Part shown: positions 37,201-51,076 of the stretch, piece by piece
Layout: the number at the start of each line of letters is the position of its first letter
How positions within the stretch are numbered: position 1 is the stretch's first letter
Assembly (NCBI RefSeq): GCF_000224145.3
Contig: NC_020166.2
Location: 8,456,050-8,520,049, forward strand
Origin: Ciona intestinalis
Taxonomy: Eukaryota; Chordata; Ascidiacea; Phlebobranchia; Cionidae
Reading direction: 5' to 3'
DNA: 64,000 nt
Position numbers and translations under genes: made by a program
The notes under the pieces: generated by a model
The model's input: the letters and a program-made list of their open reading frames with translations, nothing else
Database searches by the model: none
Told to the model about the DNA's origin: nothing

Positions 37201-37508
37201 GCATTTTAACAATGCCAGCCCAGATTTGTTAAACATTTAAAAAACATAGCCTCTGTTACTTATAGGTCAGGAAATTGACTTTAAAACAGCTTTTACTTTA
37301 AGCATTTAATATTCCAGTTTTGTTTTTAAAGTTAAAGAAATATTGTCTCACCGTATTTAAGTTGCTCAGCTTTGCTTTCCAGTTTAAACACAGAGGGAAT
37401 GAAATCCGACAATCGTAGAAGTTCTGCAATTACTGCGTTACCTCTGCTTACTAAACGTAGTATAGTTTGCCCACATAGATTATTATCAGCTAAAAAGTCC
37501 TGCGCCAT
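13211..37508 (-). CDS. WASHC5: Strumpellin, WASH complex subunit 5
   Basis: WASHC5 is a core helical subunit of the WASH complex, which activates Arp2/3 on endosomes. Twenty-five coding exons were read (transcript order): 37508-37352, 36987-36810, 36466-36382, 35652-35552, 34495-34297, 33768-33616, 33204-33091, 26335-26164, 25738-25614, 25051-24922, 24603-24455, 24115-23982, 23815-23629, 23082-22942, 21947-21765, 20668-20567, 19886-19762, 19042-18959, 17854-17673, 16187-16004, 15515-15372, 14985-14906, 14497-14338, 14131-14050, 13267-13211. All junction phases agree, giving 1135 residues; human is 1159. The start [14 protein letters not shown] matches the human N-terminus and the end [13 protein letters not shown] the human C-terminus. 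About 26 residues expected between 21765 and 20668 are absent; a gap lies there. Further conserved blocks include [22 protein letters not shown] and [19 protein letters not shown]. One intron (33090-26336) hosts another gene. Introns are full of satellites and SINEs. Confidence 0.96.
14640..14860 (-). mobile_element. SINE copy (minus orientation)
   Basis: Reads tail first on the plus strand (acaacagttgttataacacg, acctcgtgcccgctaagag), then ccattagtgaccactggatt and agtgtcttgccaaaggacac. It lies in a WASHC5 intron. Confidence 0.75.
15573..15970 (-). mobile_element. SINE with a well-kept tRNA-like head
   Basis: On the minus strand the head at about 15895-15970 has an A-box-like TGGCTCAGTGG and a B-box-like GGTTCAATGC, followed by the body motif gtgtccttgtgcaagacact. 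A separate tail fragment sits at 15585-15630. It is interpreted as a SINE, not a functional tRNA gene. Confidence 0.7.
16260..17800. repeat. Imperfect 0.6-0.9 kb tandem duplication around an assembly gap
   Basis: The segment 16260-17120 is repeated from 17171 to about 17780 with small differences and a roughly 100-bp length change. It includes the 3' part of a WASHC5 exon: 17030-17120 duplicates 17690-17780. The N run 17121-17170 sits at the join. Each copy carries a MITE (16720-16912 and 17373-17568). Most likely two haplotypes placed side by side; a real duplication is possible. Confidence 0.8.
17121..17170. other. Assembly gap (50 N)
   Basis: Run of N interrupting the first, partial copy of a WASHC5 exon. 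Confidence 0.99.
17896..18605 (+). repeat. 131-bp satellite, six units
   Basis: Unit starts near 17904, 18035, 18166, 18297, 18428 and 18559 give an exact 131-bp period. Units share gtcaaacatagggaacctca and cacctaacagcagggtaaaa. They differ at few positions. It lies in a WASHC5 intron. Confidence 0.95.
19155..19648 (+). repeat. 126-bp satellite, four units
   Basis: Units (starts near 19162, 19287, 19413, 19539) contain catggttgccactcccatgc and gtgtgtggataagcagacat. It lies in a WASHC5 intron. The reverse complement of the same unit forms an array at 47960-48512. Confidence 0.95.
20088..20545 (+). repeat. 97-bp satellite, about five units
   Basis: Units contain aaatcccaggtcccatggc, gtaggacctcacccatatag and caatgttggggtaatgggcc. 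It lies in a WASHC5 intron. Confidence 0.95.
20742..20791. other. Assembly gap (50 N), probable site of a missing WASHC5 exon
   Basis: Run of N between two WASHC5 exons. The expected exon (about 26 residues in human) was not found in the flanking sequence on the coding strand. Confidence 0.99.
22120..22800 (+). repeat. 97-bp satellite, about seven units
   Basis: Same unit as 20088-20545, differing by presence or absence of a 5-bp tagaa step. It ends about 140 bp before a WASHC5 exon. Confidence 0.95.
23826..23970 (+). repeat. 71-bp minisatellite, two units
   Basis: Units contain cacccatgttataactcgac and gagcatgaggtgtatgaata. The main array is at 28262-29140. It lies in a WASHC5 intron. Confidence 0.9.
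25170..25580 (+). mobile_element. SINE head fragment followed by repeated SINE tails
   Basis: Three tail copies in a row (cacctgtgttataatgagta, acctgtaaggccgtaatat, cacccgtgttataatgatta), each ending near ataaataagtt. It lies in a WASHC5 intron. Confidence 0.7.
26352..26425. other. Assembly gap (74 N)
   Basis: Run of N starting 17 bp upstream of the WASHC5 exon 26335-26164 (coding sense). That exon's acceptor is intact. Confidence 0.99.
26991..31744 (+). CDS. Unrecognised multi-pass membrane protein nested in a WASHC5 intron
   Basis: Six exons: 26991-27198, 27619-27702, 28095-28213, 29246-29417, 30055-30287 and 30937-31744, all in phase. The last exon is interrupted by a gap with duplicated flanks; without the duplicate the protein is about 471 residues. 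I see about six hydrophobic segments: one in exon 1 ([18 protein letters not shown]), one in exon 2, one or two in exon 4, one in exon 5, and one near the end ([20 protein letters not shown]). Between the last two lies a probable extracellular region of about 130 residues with six or more Cys and N-glycosylation sequons (NCT, NNS). The C-terminal tail is strongly basic ([18 protein letters not shown]..). ATG 26991 follows a lone acceptor (cattttcag) by 11 bp, so trans-splicing is likely. I cannot place the family. The whole gene lies antisense within WASHC5 intron 33090-26336. Confidence 0.75.
28262..29140 (+). repeat. 71-bp minisatellite, about twelve units
   Basis: Each unit includes a small hairpin, GGTGTAT-GA-ATACACC, plus cacccatgttataactcgac and ccatgtgtgtctggtgtat. 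Unit length varies by a few bases. It lies in intron 3 of the nested membrane-protein gene. Confidence 0.95.
29415..29640 (+). repeat. About 22-bp tandem repeat of tgcagtgttgcgagactttt
   Basis: Eight or so imperfect units starting at the donor of exon 4 of the nested gene (29417). The unit itself contains repeated splice-like steps (ttttgtgcag). Confidence 0.9.
30400..30870 (-). mobile_element. Three tandem SINE tails plus one SINE body
   Basis: Minus-strand tail units of about 107 bp (tgtaacttatttatcctcgc, ttctgtttcatacatctcgt) repeat three times, followed by the body (accactgggtcgattcaatt, tgttttgcacaaggttac). It lies in the last intron of the nested gene. Confidence 0.75.
31505..31554. 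other. Assembly gap (50 N) with duplicated exon on both sides
   Basis: The 150 or so bases before the gap (from about 31349) recur right after it (31555-31712) almost unchanged, so the last exon of the nested gene appears partly twice. Probably an assembly duplication. Confidence 0.95.
31745..32604. other. WASHC5 intron, no gene seen
   Basis: Holds a partial MITE of the ATGGGACACC family (31815-31930) and a SINE-tail fragment (32050-32115). Otherwise AT-rich. Confidence 0.5.
32605..33040 (+). repeat. 97-bp satellite, about 4.5 units
   Basis: Same unit as the arrays at 20.1 and 22.1 kb. It ends about 50 bp from the WASHC5 exon at 33091-33204. Confidence 0.95.
34565..34957. mobile_element. 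MITE split by a younger 190-bp insertion
   Basis: MITE ends (tagtgtgggggaagatggga and ctaaaggtgtcccatcttac) enclose an extra block, 34674-34863, flanked by a 7-bp direct repeat CTCTGAT (34667-34673 and 34864-34870). The insert contains two copies of tgatctggtgct. It lies in a WASHC5 intron. Confidence 0.8.
34975..35500 (-). mobile_element. Two successive SINE copies, minus orientation
   Basis: Two tails (near 34975-35030 and 35295-35370) each followed by bodies (gaccactgggg..., gtgcttaagcgcatac). Decayed. Confidence 0.6.
35790..36010 (-). mobile_element. SINE body and head, minus orientation
   Basis: Shows cactgagttggagcaatcaa, gtgtcgtgcccaaggacaca and a decayed tRNA-like head ending near 36005. 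It lies in a WASHC5 intron. Confidence 0.6.
36200..36365 (+). repeat. 21-bp AT-rich tandem repeat, about seven units
   Basis: Units of aaaatatattaatttccagc with C/G changes. It lies between WASHC5 exons 36466-36382 and 35652-35552, starting about 17 bp after the donor. Confidence 0.9.
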
Positions 37509-37940
37509 TACTAAGTATTGGGAAACCTTTGGAATAGAAAGTAAAGAAATAAAAACCTGAGAGAACTTGATTATGAACAAAAAACATAATTTTGGGCAGC
37601 AAACAATTGGCAGTGGGAAATTTAAAGCTAGCAAACATAAAAAAGTTGTGGGTTAGGTATTGAAATATATTGAAATAATATTTATCCCCCATTTTGTCTT
37701 ATAGTTTGAGATTATAGGGGTTTTAGTACTATTGTTTAGGAGTTGAGGTTGTAGCTATCACTGGATTTGAATAAGCTGCTTTTAATTTAGATGGAGCTTT
37801 TTGACAGCCAACGTTATTACCATTTGCAACACTTCACAGTTAGTGGTTTTTAAATGAAACAAAACTTAAAACTATACTAAATACTAAATTTTACACTACT
37901 TTTTGTAAACAATAGCGGAAAAAAAATGGCAAGAGTACAT

Positions 37941-39675
37941 TCACTCACTAAATATTTTTCGAATGTGTCTTTTACGAGTTAATCGATACACAGGCGAGCC
38001 ATGATCATTGGTGGAAACTTGTTGCAGTGAAAGTTCATGGTTTGAAACCTTACATAGCTCCTGCCATCTGTTATAGCAGGCATCAGGTTCCTTATGGGCA
38101 AGCAATGGGAAAGCATCTTGTATATCATTCCATGATCCAAGTCCATATTTTTCAACTCCTTCCATCAAATTCTCGTCTTCTTGTTTACTCCATTCATCAG
38201 AACTTTCATTCACCTCATTTTTATTTGCTTTTTCATTCACTGCTCTGAGATCGGCATCCCCTTTTTCTTCTATTGTAAGTTCCTCACTGGTTTCACTTTC
38301 ATAACGTAATTGGCCATCCACCACTCTAAGTGTGTCACACACCTGGTTAATCTCCACAAGTTTTTCACATTTTTCGTCATTTACTGGTTTCCCCATCCAC
38401 CACTATGTCACTGTCGCTGTCATTTACCTCTCCAAGATCATCCACCTCTTCGTCATCTACCTCTTCGTCATAAACCTCTTGGTCGTCTACCTCTTCGTCA
38501 TATACTTCGTCGTCATGTACCTTTTCGTCATATACCTCTTCGTCATTTACCTCTTCGTCATATACTTCGTGGTTGTCCATCTCTTCGTCATATACCTCTT
38601 CGTCATTTACCTCTTGGTCATCTACCTCTTCGTCATTTACCTCTTTGTCATCTACCACTCTGCATTCATCACTAGCCCCGTCATCCACAACTATATCACT
38701 GTCATCATCCATCTCATGCCCATCAACCCCCACAACATGACCACCAATACTTTCCCCTTCGTTCGTCCCCAAACCATTCACCCACCCCCTATTCAACCCT
38801 CCATCTGTATTCACATAACTGCCATCACCTCCAACGATCATATCTTCTGTAGATTCTGATTCTATGCTTTCAACTGAAGACTGGAGTCCAACACTAGAAT
38901 CCTCCCCAATGCTTCCACTGGAAGATTCTTCAAATCTTCTCTTTTTTAAATTATCCAACTTTTCTTCGTACTTTTCCAGTTTTTCCCACATTTCATCTGT
39001 ACCCTCACTAACATCTTTATCATTGTCTTCTTTCCTCACATGAGCAACTCTGTCTTGGAGTCGATAAAGAAAGGGGTTGCTATCTAATGAACAGTGTATC
39101 TGTCCAATCTCAATCAGCATGCGAAGCAAGTAATTACCGTACCTTCGTACTTGAGTTTTTTCGTTATAAGTCGCAATCATTACATTAAAACTGTTGCAAT
39201 CACTTAATGTAAAATACTCTTCATAATTTGAAATCAACACTGAGGCTGATTGTTTGTCATTATTTTTCAACAGCAAAAACAATAACTGCTTAACAGTTTC
39301 AAAAGTTATAAAATAAATATGTTGGCATTCCTTATTAAAATATGGTCGGATTTTTTCCACCCATTTTAATATCTCAACCAAAGGCATTGAAGTCACAGGT
39401 TTCGCTCCATGTATTACAAAGTTAGGAACTTGAGCCATTATTAGTTTGACGCACAAACAAATAAGCAAAAGACGCTTACGATGGCAAACTTCATTCTCAC
39501 ATTCCGGTTGATTTTCAGCTAACTCAAAAATTTCTTTCCTTTTCAGTCTTCTCATAGAAACACATGATGATTGCAACGCAGCCACAAATGTTTTCATGTT
39601 CAATCCATCTTCAAGCTCATATAAAGCAGCATAGGCCAAAGCATCTGTAACCCATCTTCTTTTTGCATCATCCAT
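37941..39675 (-). CDS. TERF: TRF-type telomere repeat-binding protein
   Basis: Two exons, 39675-38428 and 38342-37941, give 549 residues. TRF1/TRF2 are shelterin proteins that dimerise through the TRFH domain and bind TTAGGG DNA through a C-terminal Myb. Residues about 5-215 look like TRFH: RRWVTDALAYAALYELEDG, then SMPLVEILKWVEKIRPYF (compare TPLES..W..IEK in vertebrates), then VKQLLFLLLKNNDKQSASV. A charged coiled stretch and a long acidic repeat (E-V-x-D units, about 330-410) follow. The Myb lies at about 467-514 with Trp residues 20-22 apart (DEWSKQEDENLMEGVEKYG, GSWNDIQDAF, NRWQELCK). The classical telobox VDLKDKWR is replaced by PDACYNRW. The 85-bp intron changes frame and has GTAAAT and AACCAG borders; a sequencing frameshift is the alternative. 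A lone acceptor (ttattgcag) lies 34 bp before the ATG. It is not assignable to TRF1 or TRF2. Confidence 0.78.
38440..38665 (-). repeat. Coding repeat for acidic E-V-x-D peptide
   Basis: Repeats of 12-18 bp (plus strand: tcgtcatctacctcttcg) inside the TRF gene encode about 70 residues, nearly all Asp, Glu, Val, Asn or Tyr. Prone to length change. Confidence 0.9.
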
Positions 39676-43934
<4,259 letters not shown>

Positions 43935-44615
43935 AGGGGGAATCGTCTGCATTGGACAGTGAATACAGATACACATTGTTGGCTGTATAAAGGGCAATGG
44001 ACAGACCTATAGGCGCCTAGCATTGGTATCCAGGGTATAGGCGTCAGACTATTTAAAATGCACGGGACCATGGGAGTTAGTACACAATCCTATAAATCAA
44101 ATCTAACTTAATGGTTAAAATGTTTATTGATTAATACAGTGCAAAATTATGGGGTTGCCATGCCTACCCCGCCACCCCAGGTTTGGTGCCTAAAATGCAG
44201 AGCATACATGTCCTGGAATTAAATTGATGTTAAAAATCTGGGTACATACGAGAACCGGCATACTGCTGATAATGCATCAATTAAGGTATAAATATGGGCA
44301 AAGGGCATCAAAAATACCCTGTTTTTCCAAAAGATAGGCGCCTATGGCCCACATAATATTGGTCTGCCTGCAGGGTTGGCAATAATTGGCCTCACAGGAT
44401 CCTTTGTGTTTTATTGCTGTTCTGCATAAATGGGTTACAAAGTGAAATCATAATGCAATATTTACAACAAGGGTATATTGGTTGAATTTGGTCCTAACTT
44501 GCCCAAAAATAATGTATTAGATAATATTCCTACAGTGCTTCCCAACCCAATGTGTGGCAACCATAATATTTAACTGGCAACCTTTTTTCCCAAACTACAT
44601 TCCACACTGCTCATA

Positions 44616-44925
44616 TATAGTAGGGCGGGGTAAGACGTTTGTTTCTTGTTGGTGGTAAACAAAATCTATTTACAGAATTATCTAACTTTAGCCCCGCGAC
44701 TCTAAAAGGGTTGCACAACCTTTATATAGTAGGGAGGGGAAAGACATGTTTTCATTCTCTTTTTTCCTCTAATTTGGTAGTAAACAAGGAATATTTACAG
44801 AATTATGTAAATGTAACTCAAAGAATCTAAAAAAGGCGTTGTTAATTGTTAAAACCACAATTTGGAAAGACGGAATTTAAGTGCTAATGTAATCCATCTC
44901 CATCTTACCCGATAGAGTACACATG
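44616..44925. mobile_element. Decayed MITE copies of the GGAAGATGGGACACC family
   Basis: Two left ends (tatagtagggcggggtaaga at 44616, tatagtagggaggggaaaga near 44726) and a worn right end (ctccatcttacccgatagag) suggest one copy inserted into or beside another. Confidence 0.6.
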
Positions 44926-45929
44926 ATAATAATTTTGGATATTTTTGTTAAGAAAAACACATTGCATGGCCCAACCAAATCAAATGGTGCCAGGGGTTGA
45001 GAAGCACTGTAGCAGAGCAGAATAAGTAAAGTATTTTCCTATATATTGTTTATCTTGATCATGCTCAAATATTTCACCAATGTATCCATGAGCTCTAATG
45101 TTGCTGATATTTCTGTAGAAAACCAGCTTGTTCTTATCATGGTAAATAAATGTAGATATGTTATTGTTACTTTTAACTTATGTTATGGTAAAGCATGTTT
45201 TGATGTGGGTTTCCAGTTATCTAAACTAAGGCGGTTAAAATACATTATCAATAATTATCAACGAAAATCATGAATTTAAATAAGTTACATTGAATCTGTG
45301 CATTAAGTAATGGTAAATTGGTAATTAAGGTTAAACCTTCTTTAACTGTTATGTTAACTCACAATATTTTATGTTGGAAATTACAGTTTTCACTTCTTAC
45401 GCCAGTGGTTCCCAAATATATTTTAACTTCTGTTCATGGTTTACTACATGCTTTAAGTATATCTGCAGAGTAAGGTATAAAAGGAGTTCTAAATCCAGGT
45501 TCCCTGGCCCACTAAACTGACAGAACTGGCCCATATAGAATATACATGTTGGGGTAAAATGCCAACTGTGGCCTAAATCCCTGGTTGTAGAACTTACCCA
45601 ATACAATTTATACTTGCCAAAATACATCAGTCTTATTTAAATTTTAAATTGTGGCCTAATAAAAGTATCACCATACCCAAATACTGGTCATGGTCCACAG
45701 TTTGGGAACCATTACCTTGAACTTATGTGCCAGAAATACAAAGATACATTGTAATGATCAACAACCAGCTCCCATCAAAGCTTCTTTATTGCATTAACAA
45801 GCAAAATTTTTGCTCCACATATTCTTATTTGTGTTGTTTGGAATTTCTATTACAATAAATCAACATGAATGTGTGGTTGTGTTGTTTGTATAGGAGTATG
45901 TAATATACAAGTTATAACATCGGTGTCTT

Positions 45930-46190
45930 CTACACCCGACGAACATGTTGTATTCATGCTTAGTGTTGAGTTATAACATGGGTGTCTTCTTATGCACCAG
46001 ACACACATGGTGTATTCATACACCTCATGCTCACTGTCGAGTTATAACATAGGTGTCTTCTACACCCGACGAACATGTTGTATTCATGCTTAGTGTTGAG
46101 TTATAACATGGGTGTCTTCTTATACACCAGACACACATGGTGTATTTATACACCTTATGTTTACTGTCCTGTTATAACATGGGGAAGTGC
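45930..46190 (-). repeat. 71-bp minisatellite units, inverted
   Basis: Reverse-complement units (atacacctcatgctcactgt, gagttataacatgggtgtct) alternate with a shorter variant (acacccgacgaacatgttgt), forming a two-part higher-order repeat. Confidence 0.85.
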
Positions 46191-46622
46191 TCAAAAACTA
46201 GACATTTCTTTTCTTCAATTTATTTTAAATAAGTCGTACACAATAAAAATGTAGATTTGATCACATAATTTGAGCAATAGTAGACAATGTTTTAAAACAA
46301 CCTTATTCATAGAATTTAAATTCATACAAAACAATGAAAAATTTGCATCAAGGAACTAAAATCTATAATAAAAGGCACTGATGCTATTTTGAAGCAAACA
46401 TAAAATTAAAACCCACTGTTTTCCAGTGCAATATACTATGTGTATCTGACAAGGGCAGAGTGAAAGGTAAACAGTGCAATGTGTTGTAGAAAAATACATG
46501 GCAAGTACAAAGTGAATAAGTTGTGTATCTTGGTAATTGTTAACATTTCTTTGCAGAGAAATTTCAAGCTTTCTGTATTTTCTAGCGGTTTTGCAACTTA
46601 GGTAAAAACAAGATTGGATTTC

Positions 46623-49600
46623 TTAGAAAAAGCTGTTTAAATATTGAACCGAGACGTGCACCACTGCGAATGTTGCGGCATTAACAGGAAAGGCGCGCAA
46701 CAAGCATGAGTTTAAACCCCTGGAAAAAGAGAAAGTTAAAATAATGCACAAATTCAAGGTAATAATATGATAAAATAAAGAGCTCTCTTGTTTTCTATAA
46801 AATAGACGCTAGGAAAGTCATATGTAACAGTATATGACAGAACTAGACACATAAGGTTAGAGCCTTTAGAAATATAAAGTAATTCAAGTATATTTTAACC
46901 TGGATTGTAAGAACATAAAGAACCTGCAATTACTAGAACAGTACTAGCTCCAATAGTTCGAATACTTGAACACTATATTTATTATTTATCAATAACTAGA
47001 ACTACTTTTCTGTGTTACTCGAAACTTTATTATTCAATTACCTACAAATATAGAAATATTATGTGCAATCATTTGATTGTGAATGCAGTATACGATTAAA
47101 TTAAGTGGGATATATTTATCCGTCCAATCATGCATATAATAGTAATCTACATAGTAGTTTATAAGACTGCAGGAGTTGTTTGAGATAAGATATTTAATTG
47201 CTGTTGTTTTCATTCCAGAAAATTTATTTAATCTGTTAATTTCGCTACTAGGCATAAAATAATATAGACTATTTTTGGCTTTTTGAGTAAGCCATTGCAA
47301 TAAAGTTGATATTATAAAATTAAATTTATTTATTTAGGCAAAAGGTGTATAAATTAGGACACCAGTTTTGTAATGACTGTCATGCAAAGAAAAGTAGTTT
47401 AAATTGAATCATACGACCATACTGGACACAAGTTGTATGAAATAGGACGCCTGTGTTATAACAATAGCATTGCCACGCAAGGATAAATAGTTCACATTCA
47501 CATATACAACCATAATGTACATAAAGGTGTTTAGGTGTATGGAAAAGATGCTATGGGCCCAAGGTTTATGTGATAAAACACCTGTGTTCGCAAAGATAAT
47601 TCAGCTTGTTGGTTTTTTAACCATACTGTACCTGAAAAATACTGATAATCCTTCAGAAGAATATAACTTTTTAGTGCAGTCAATTATTCCATTATATTTC
47701 CTAGGTCTTCCCCCTGCTCCATCAGCTTGTATATGTGATTTAATTGCATCAGCTGGATACGTGATCACCCATGAAGCAATGCCAGCAAATCCACCAGCAA
47801 GTAACATCTTACTTATTCCGTCCATTGTATAAGTTTCATGTTTATTTACCTATGCAGTGGAAAGGTTTGTTAGATATGTTGTAAGCTGGGGAAGCACTTG
47901 CAATCCACTGTGTACACGACAATGGTACTGGTTAGGAAACAATGATGTAAAAGACTAACTAAAAGCTTGCTTATCCACACACTGCAATAGCTTCAGCAAT
48001 CGACTGTGAGCATAAGAGTGGCAACCATGTATAAGTCACTCAAGTTCCCACCCACGAGGATATAAATGACCAAACCAACCAAAAGTCATGTCTGCTTATC
48101 CACACACTGCAATAGCTTCAGCAACTCGACTGTGGGCATGGAAGTGGCAACCATGGATAAGTCACTCAAGTTCCCACCCACGAGGATATAAATGACCAAA
48201 CCAACCAAAAGTCATGTCTGCTTATCCACACACTGCAATAGCTTCAGCAACTCGACTGTGGGCATGGAAGTGGCAACCATGGATAAGTCACTCAAGTTCC
48301 CACCCACGAGGATATAAATGACCAAACCAACCAAAAGTCATGTCTGCTTATCCACACACTGTAATAGCTTCAGCAACTAAACTGTGGGCATGGAAGTGGC
48401 AACCACGGATAAGTCACTCAAGTTCCCACCCACGAGGATATAAATGACCAAACAAACCAAAAGTCATGTCTGTTATCCACACACTGCAATAGCTTCAGCA
48501 ACTCAACAGCAAGCATGATTGTATAAACCACACACAAGTAACAAATTACTTACACGTAGCACAGTGGAAGTTAAAACATCATATGTTGCAAAGTAGCAAC
48601 CAAACGCGGGTGTTTCTCTCATCAGTGTGATAACCAAGCCACGATAACAACCCCGTATTCCTTGTGATTTATAAGTTTTTCGCAAAACATCGACTGATCC
48701 CTTGTAAACTACCTGGTGTTTGTACAGAAGAATGAACAACTTATATAAAGTATTATTTAATTTTTATTAACACCTTGGTTTATATGCTTATTTGCTACTG
48801 GAGTTAGATTAAAAATGATTTAGTTTTATTGTGCTAAATCCGTTCATAGGTTATAAAAATATTGCATATATATATAAATACGTACATATATCCAACATAT
48901 ATAGTAGGATGGGGGAAGATGGGACACCTTTGGCACATAATATCCGAATCCAGTACTTAAAATATATATTGACGTATAGTAGGGTGGGGGAAGATGGGAC
49001 ACCTTATCATTTTATTTTATCGTCTTATTTGGCAGTAAACAAAAAAAAATATAAGAATTATAAAACCAAATCCTCACGACTCCCATGGACCGTTGTTAAT
49101 TGTTTAAAACACGATCAGGATATTTGGATATTATGTGCTGAAAGTGTCCCATCTTCCTCCACCCTACTATATATAAAACCTACATGTTACCATCTACATA
49201 AAATTAAACCTTATGTTCACAAAGTAAATTTACTTGAGTTTTATTGAATATATCTCAGCTTCTAATTTACCATGAGTTTCCCATCATGTTCATAAAATGG
49301 TTAAATATTTTAAATTTGTTTTCCGAAAACTGATCTTTTGGCATAAATATCTAAGTTTTATATACAATAAAATATAGAGTAGTGTGGGGGAAGTTGGGAC
49401 ACCTTTTAACTCTATTTTCTCGTCTTATTTAGTAGTAAACAAAAAACATTCAATGAATTATAAAACTATATCCTCACGACTCCCATGGACCGTTGTTAAT
49501 TGGTTGAAACACGATCAGGATATTTGGATATTATGTGCTAAAAGTGTCCCATCTTCCCCCACCCTACTATATATAAAAGTTTTTAATATAATAAAGTATG

Positions 49601-51076
49601 AAACTTACTTTTTCTTGAGCTTTTCTCGTACCGATGCCTTGTACTTGCATTTGAGTTTTCGCAAGTTCCATAGGAGCCCCTACCACTGACTGCAACGAGC
49701 CAGCGAACGCACCACTAATGAAATGAGTGTATGGAGTCTCCTTGCCTAATGCTTGTATCGCCTGTGCTTGCACACCAAACACAATAGCATTGATAAGGCT
49801 AACCCCTAACATGGGGGATGCCATACCTTTAAATAATCCATACACCTGCGGAGGTATGGGGACCATTAAACTTAAGTTTTTAAAATGTTATTATAGTTAA
49901 AAAAAGGTTTGTGCCTCAAATTGAGCCTTAGCAGAAGCTACACTTCTATTTACTGTGAGTAAGAACCTCAGATAAAGCTAGAGTTGGCCATTATCTCTAC
50001 TTTGTATATGAACATTCTATGCTATATGGGTGAGGTACTACAGTGAGGGACACCATGGGACCTGGGATTTAGAACAGAATAGTTGGACGTTCGTAATGAA
50101 AATTTACTCTGTTTAAAAAGTCTTTTTTCACTGATCCACAGCCGAATTATGACCCTTTAAATGAAGCTCAGCCACCTTATGTTTTGTACAAACAAACACA
50201 GTATAATTGAAAGAAAACTAACCGTCTCTTTTTGAGTTATTGAGACAAAACAATGCCATACACCTCTGTATTTGCCCCCCTGTGTTTGTAAACGAACCTG
50301 GAATGAACAACATGGAGATCTTTAAGCATATATCAATAACATAACATAATTTCTATTATCTTTTTAAAAATGATAACAAAGATGATGTTAAATAAATGTA
50401 ACTTATTTATCCTCATGTGACCGGTAAACGATAGTCGTTAGAACACAGGTGTTTATACACCTTGTGCCAGCTTACGGGGTACCAAGTATGTTACTTTGTA
50501 GGTGAATATTCTTTTGGAGATTTTTTAGGTGTGGCTGATAACTTGGACAGCCCATTTTGCCCACTGGGTTGGAGCAATTGCTGATAAGTGTCTTGCCTAA
50601 GGACACATATATGCCCACAATGCTAGCAGCGATGAACCTTGAACCCATTACCTCTCGATTACAGGCACGCGCGCTAACCACTTTGCCACGGCGCCAGCCG
50701 AATGGTATTTAAAGGACGAAGAGAAAGGAACTAACACCAAAACAATAGTTGTTAAAACAAATTGGTAACTCTACCTTTATTGTGTCCAATGGTTGACCCA
50801 CAAACACTCCTGCTATTCCTATATAAAAGTAAAAGTTTTAATATAACATATCTTTTCATCTCTTCGAAAACAATATAGCAAAAATCATGTTATTTAAAGA
50901 ATGAAGTTTGACAGTCAAAAATTTCAACAATATAATTTTCCGCTAAATAAATTTCTCACCAAAAGTTACAAAATTATCTTGTTTTTTTTAATATTCATAC
51001 ATATATAAATCTACATTATAAAATGCTACTTACCTCCAAGACAGCCAGAGAAATATTCAATTAAATAACGAACCAT
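46623..51076 (-). CDS. SLC25A29: Mitochondrial basic amino-acid carrier SLC25A29
   Basis: Seven exons: 51076-51034, 50818-50775, 50297-50223, 49845-49609, 48712-48554, 47849-47632 and 46719-46623, in phase, 290 residues (human 303). The SLC25 fold has three repeats of two membrane helices, each opened by Px[DE]xx[KR]: here QPLDTIK, APMELAK and YPADAIK. SLC25A29 exchanges arginine, lysine and ornithine across the inner membrane. Family assignment rests on ASPMLGVSLINAIVFGVQA, RETPAFGCYFATYD and LLRAFPVNAATFA, which match human SLC25A29 better than SLC25A45/47/48 or A20 as I recall them. It is convergent with YY1. Introns carry a 126-bp satellite array, MITEs and a SINE. Confidence 0.9.
47960..48512 (-). 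repeat. 126-bp satellite, about 4.3 units, inverted
   Basis: Units contain cttatccacacactgcaata and gttcccacccacgaggatat, the reverse complement of the WASHC5-intron array at 19155-19648. It lies in an SLC25A29 intron. Confidence 0.95.
48898..49174. mobile_element. MITE copy plus a solo left end
   Basis: Left end at 48899 (tatagtaggatgggggaaga) is followed 75 bp on by a complete copy (48977-49174) with inverted ends tagtagggtgggggaagatg and catcttcctccaccctacta. It lies in an SLC25A29 intron. Confidence 0.85.
49379..49573. mobile_element. Complete 195-bp MITE copy
   Basis: Inverted ends tagtgtgggggaagttggga and tcccatcttcccccacccta surround the family core (tggaccgttgttaattggtt, acacgatcaggatatttgga). 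It lies in an SLC25A29 intron. Confidence 0.88.
50400..50700 (-). mobile_element. Near full-length SINE with tRNA-like head
   Basis: Minus-strand order: head with A-box-like GTGGCAAAGTGGTTAGCGCG and B-box-like GGGTTCAAGGTTC, body tgtccttaggcaagacactt and gctccaacccagtgggcaaa, then the tail ending ataaataagttacat. Best-preserved example in the window. Confidence 0.85.

Larger units (their letters stand above)
43935..46622. other. Intergenic between convergent YY1 and SLC25A29
   Basis: No gene seen. It contains one end of the GGCGCC-type MITE (44155-44200), decayed MITE copies (44616-44925), single 97-bp satellite units near 45480-45610 and inverted 71-bp minisatellite units (45930-46190). Confidence 0.55.

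Noticed and set aside
37509..37940. Operon of TERF and WASHC5 on the minus strand
   Set aside because: 432 bp apart with no supporting signal beyond shared direction.
38310..38859. Plus-strand frames of His/Pro/Leu and Val/Ile/Tyr repeats
   Set aside because: They are the antisense of the acidic repeat in the TRF gene.
50630..50700. tRNA gene on the minus strand
   Set aside because: Head of a near full-length SINE with the body and tail attached.
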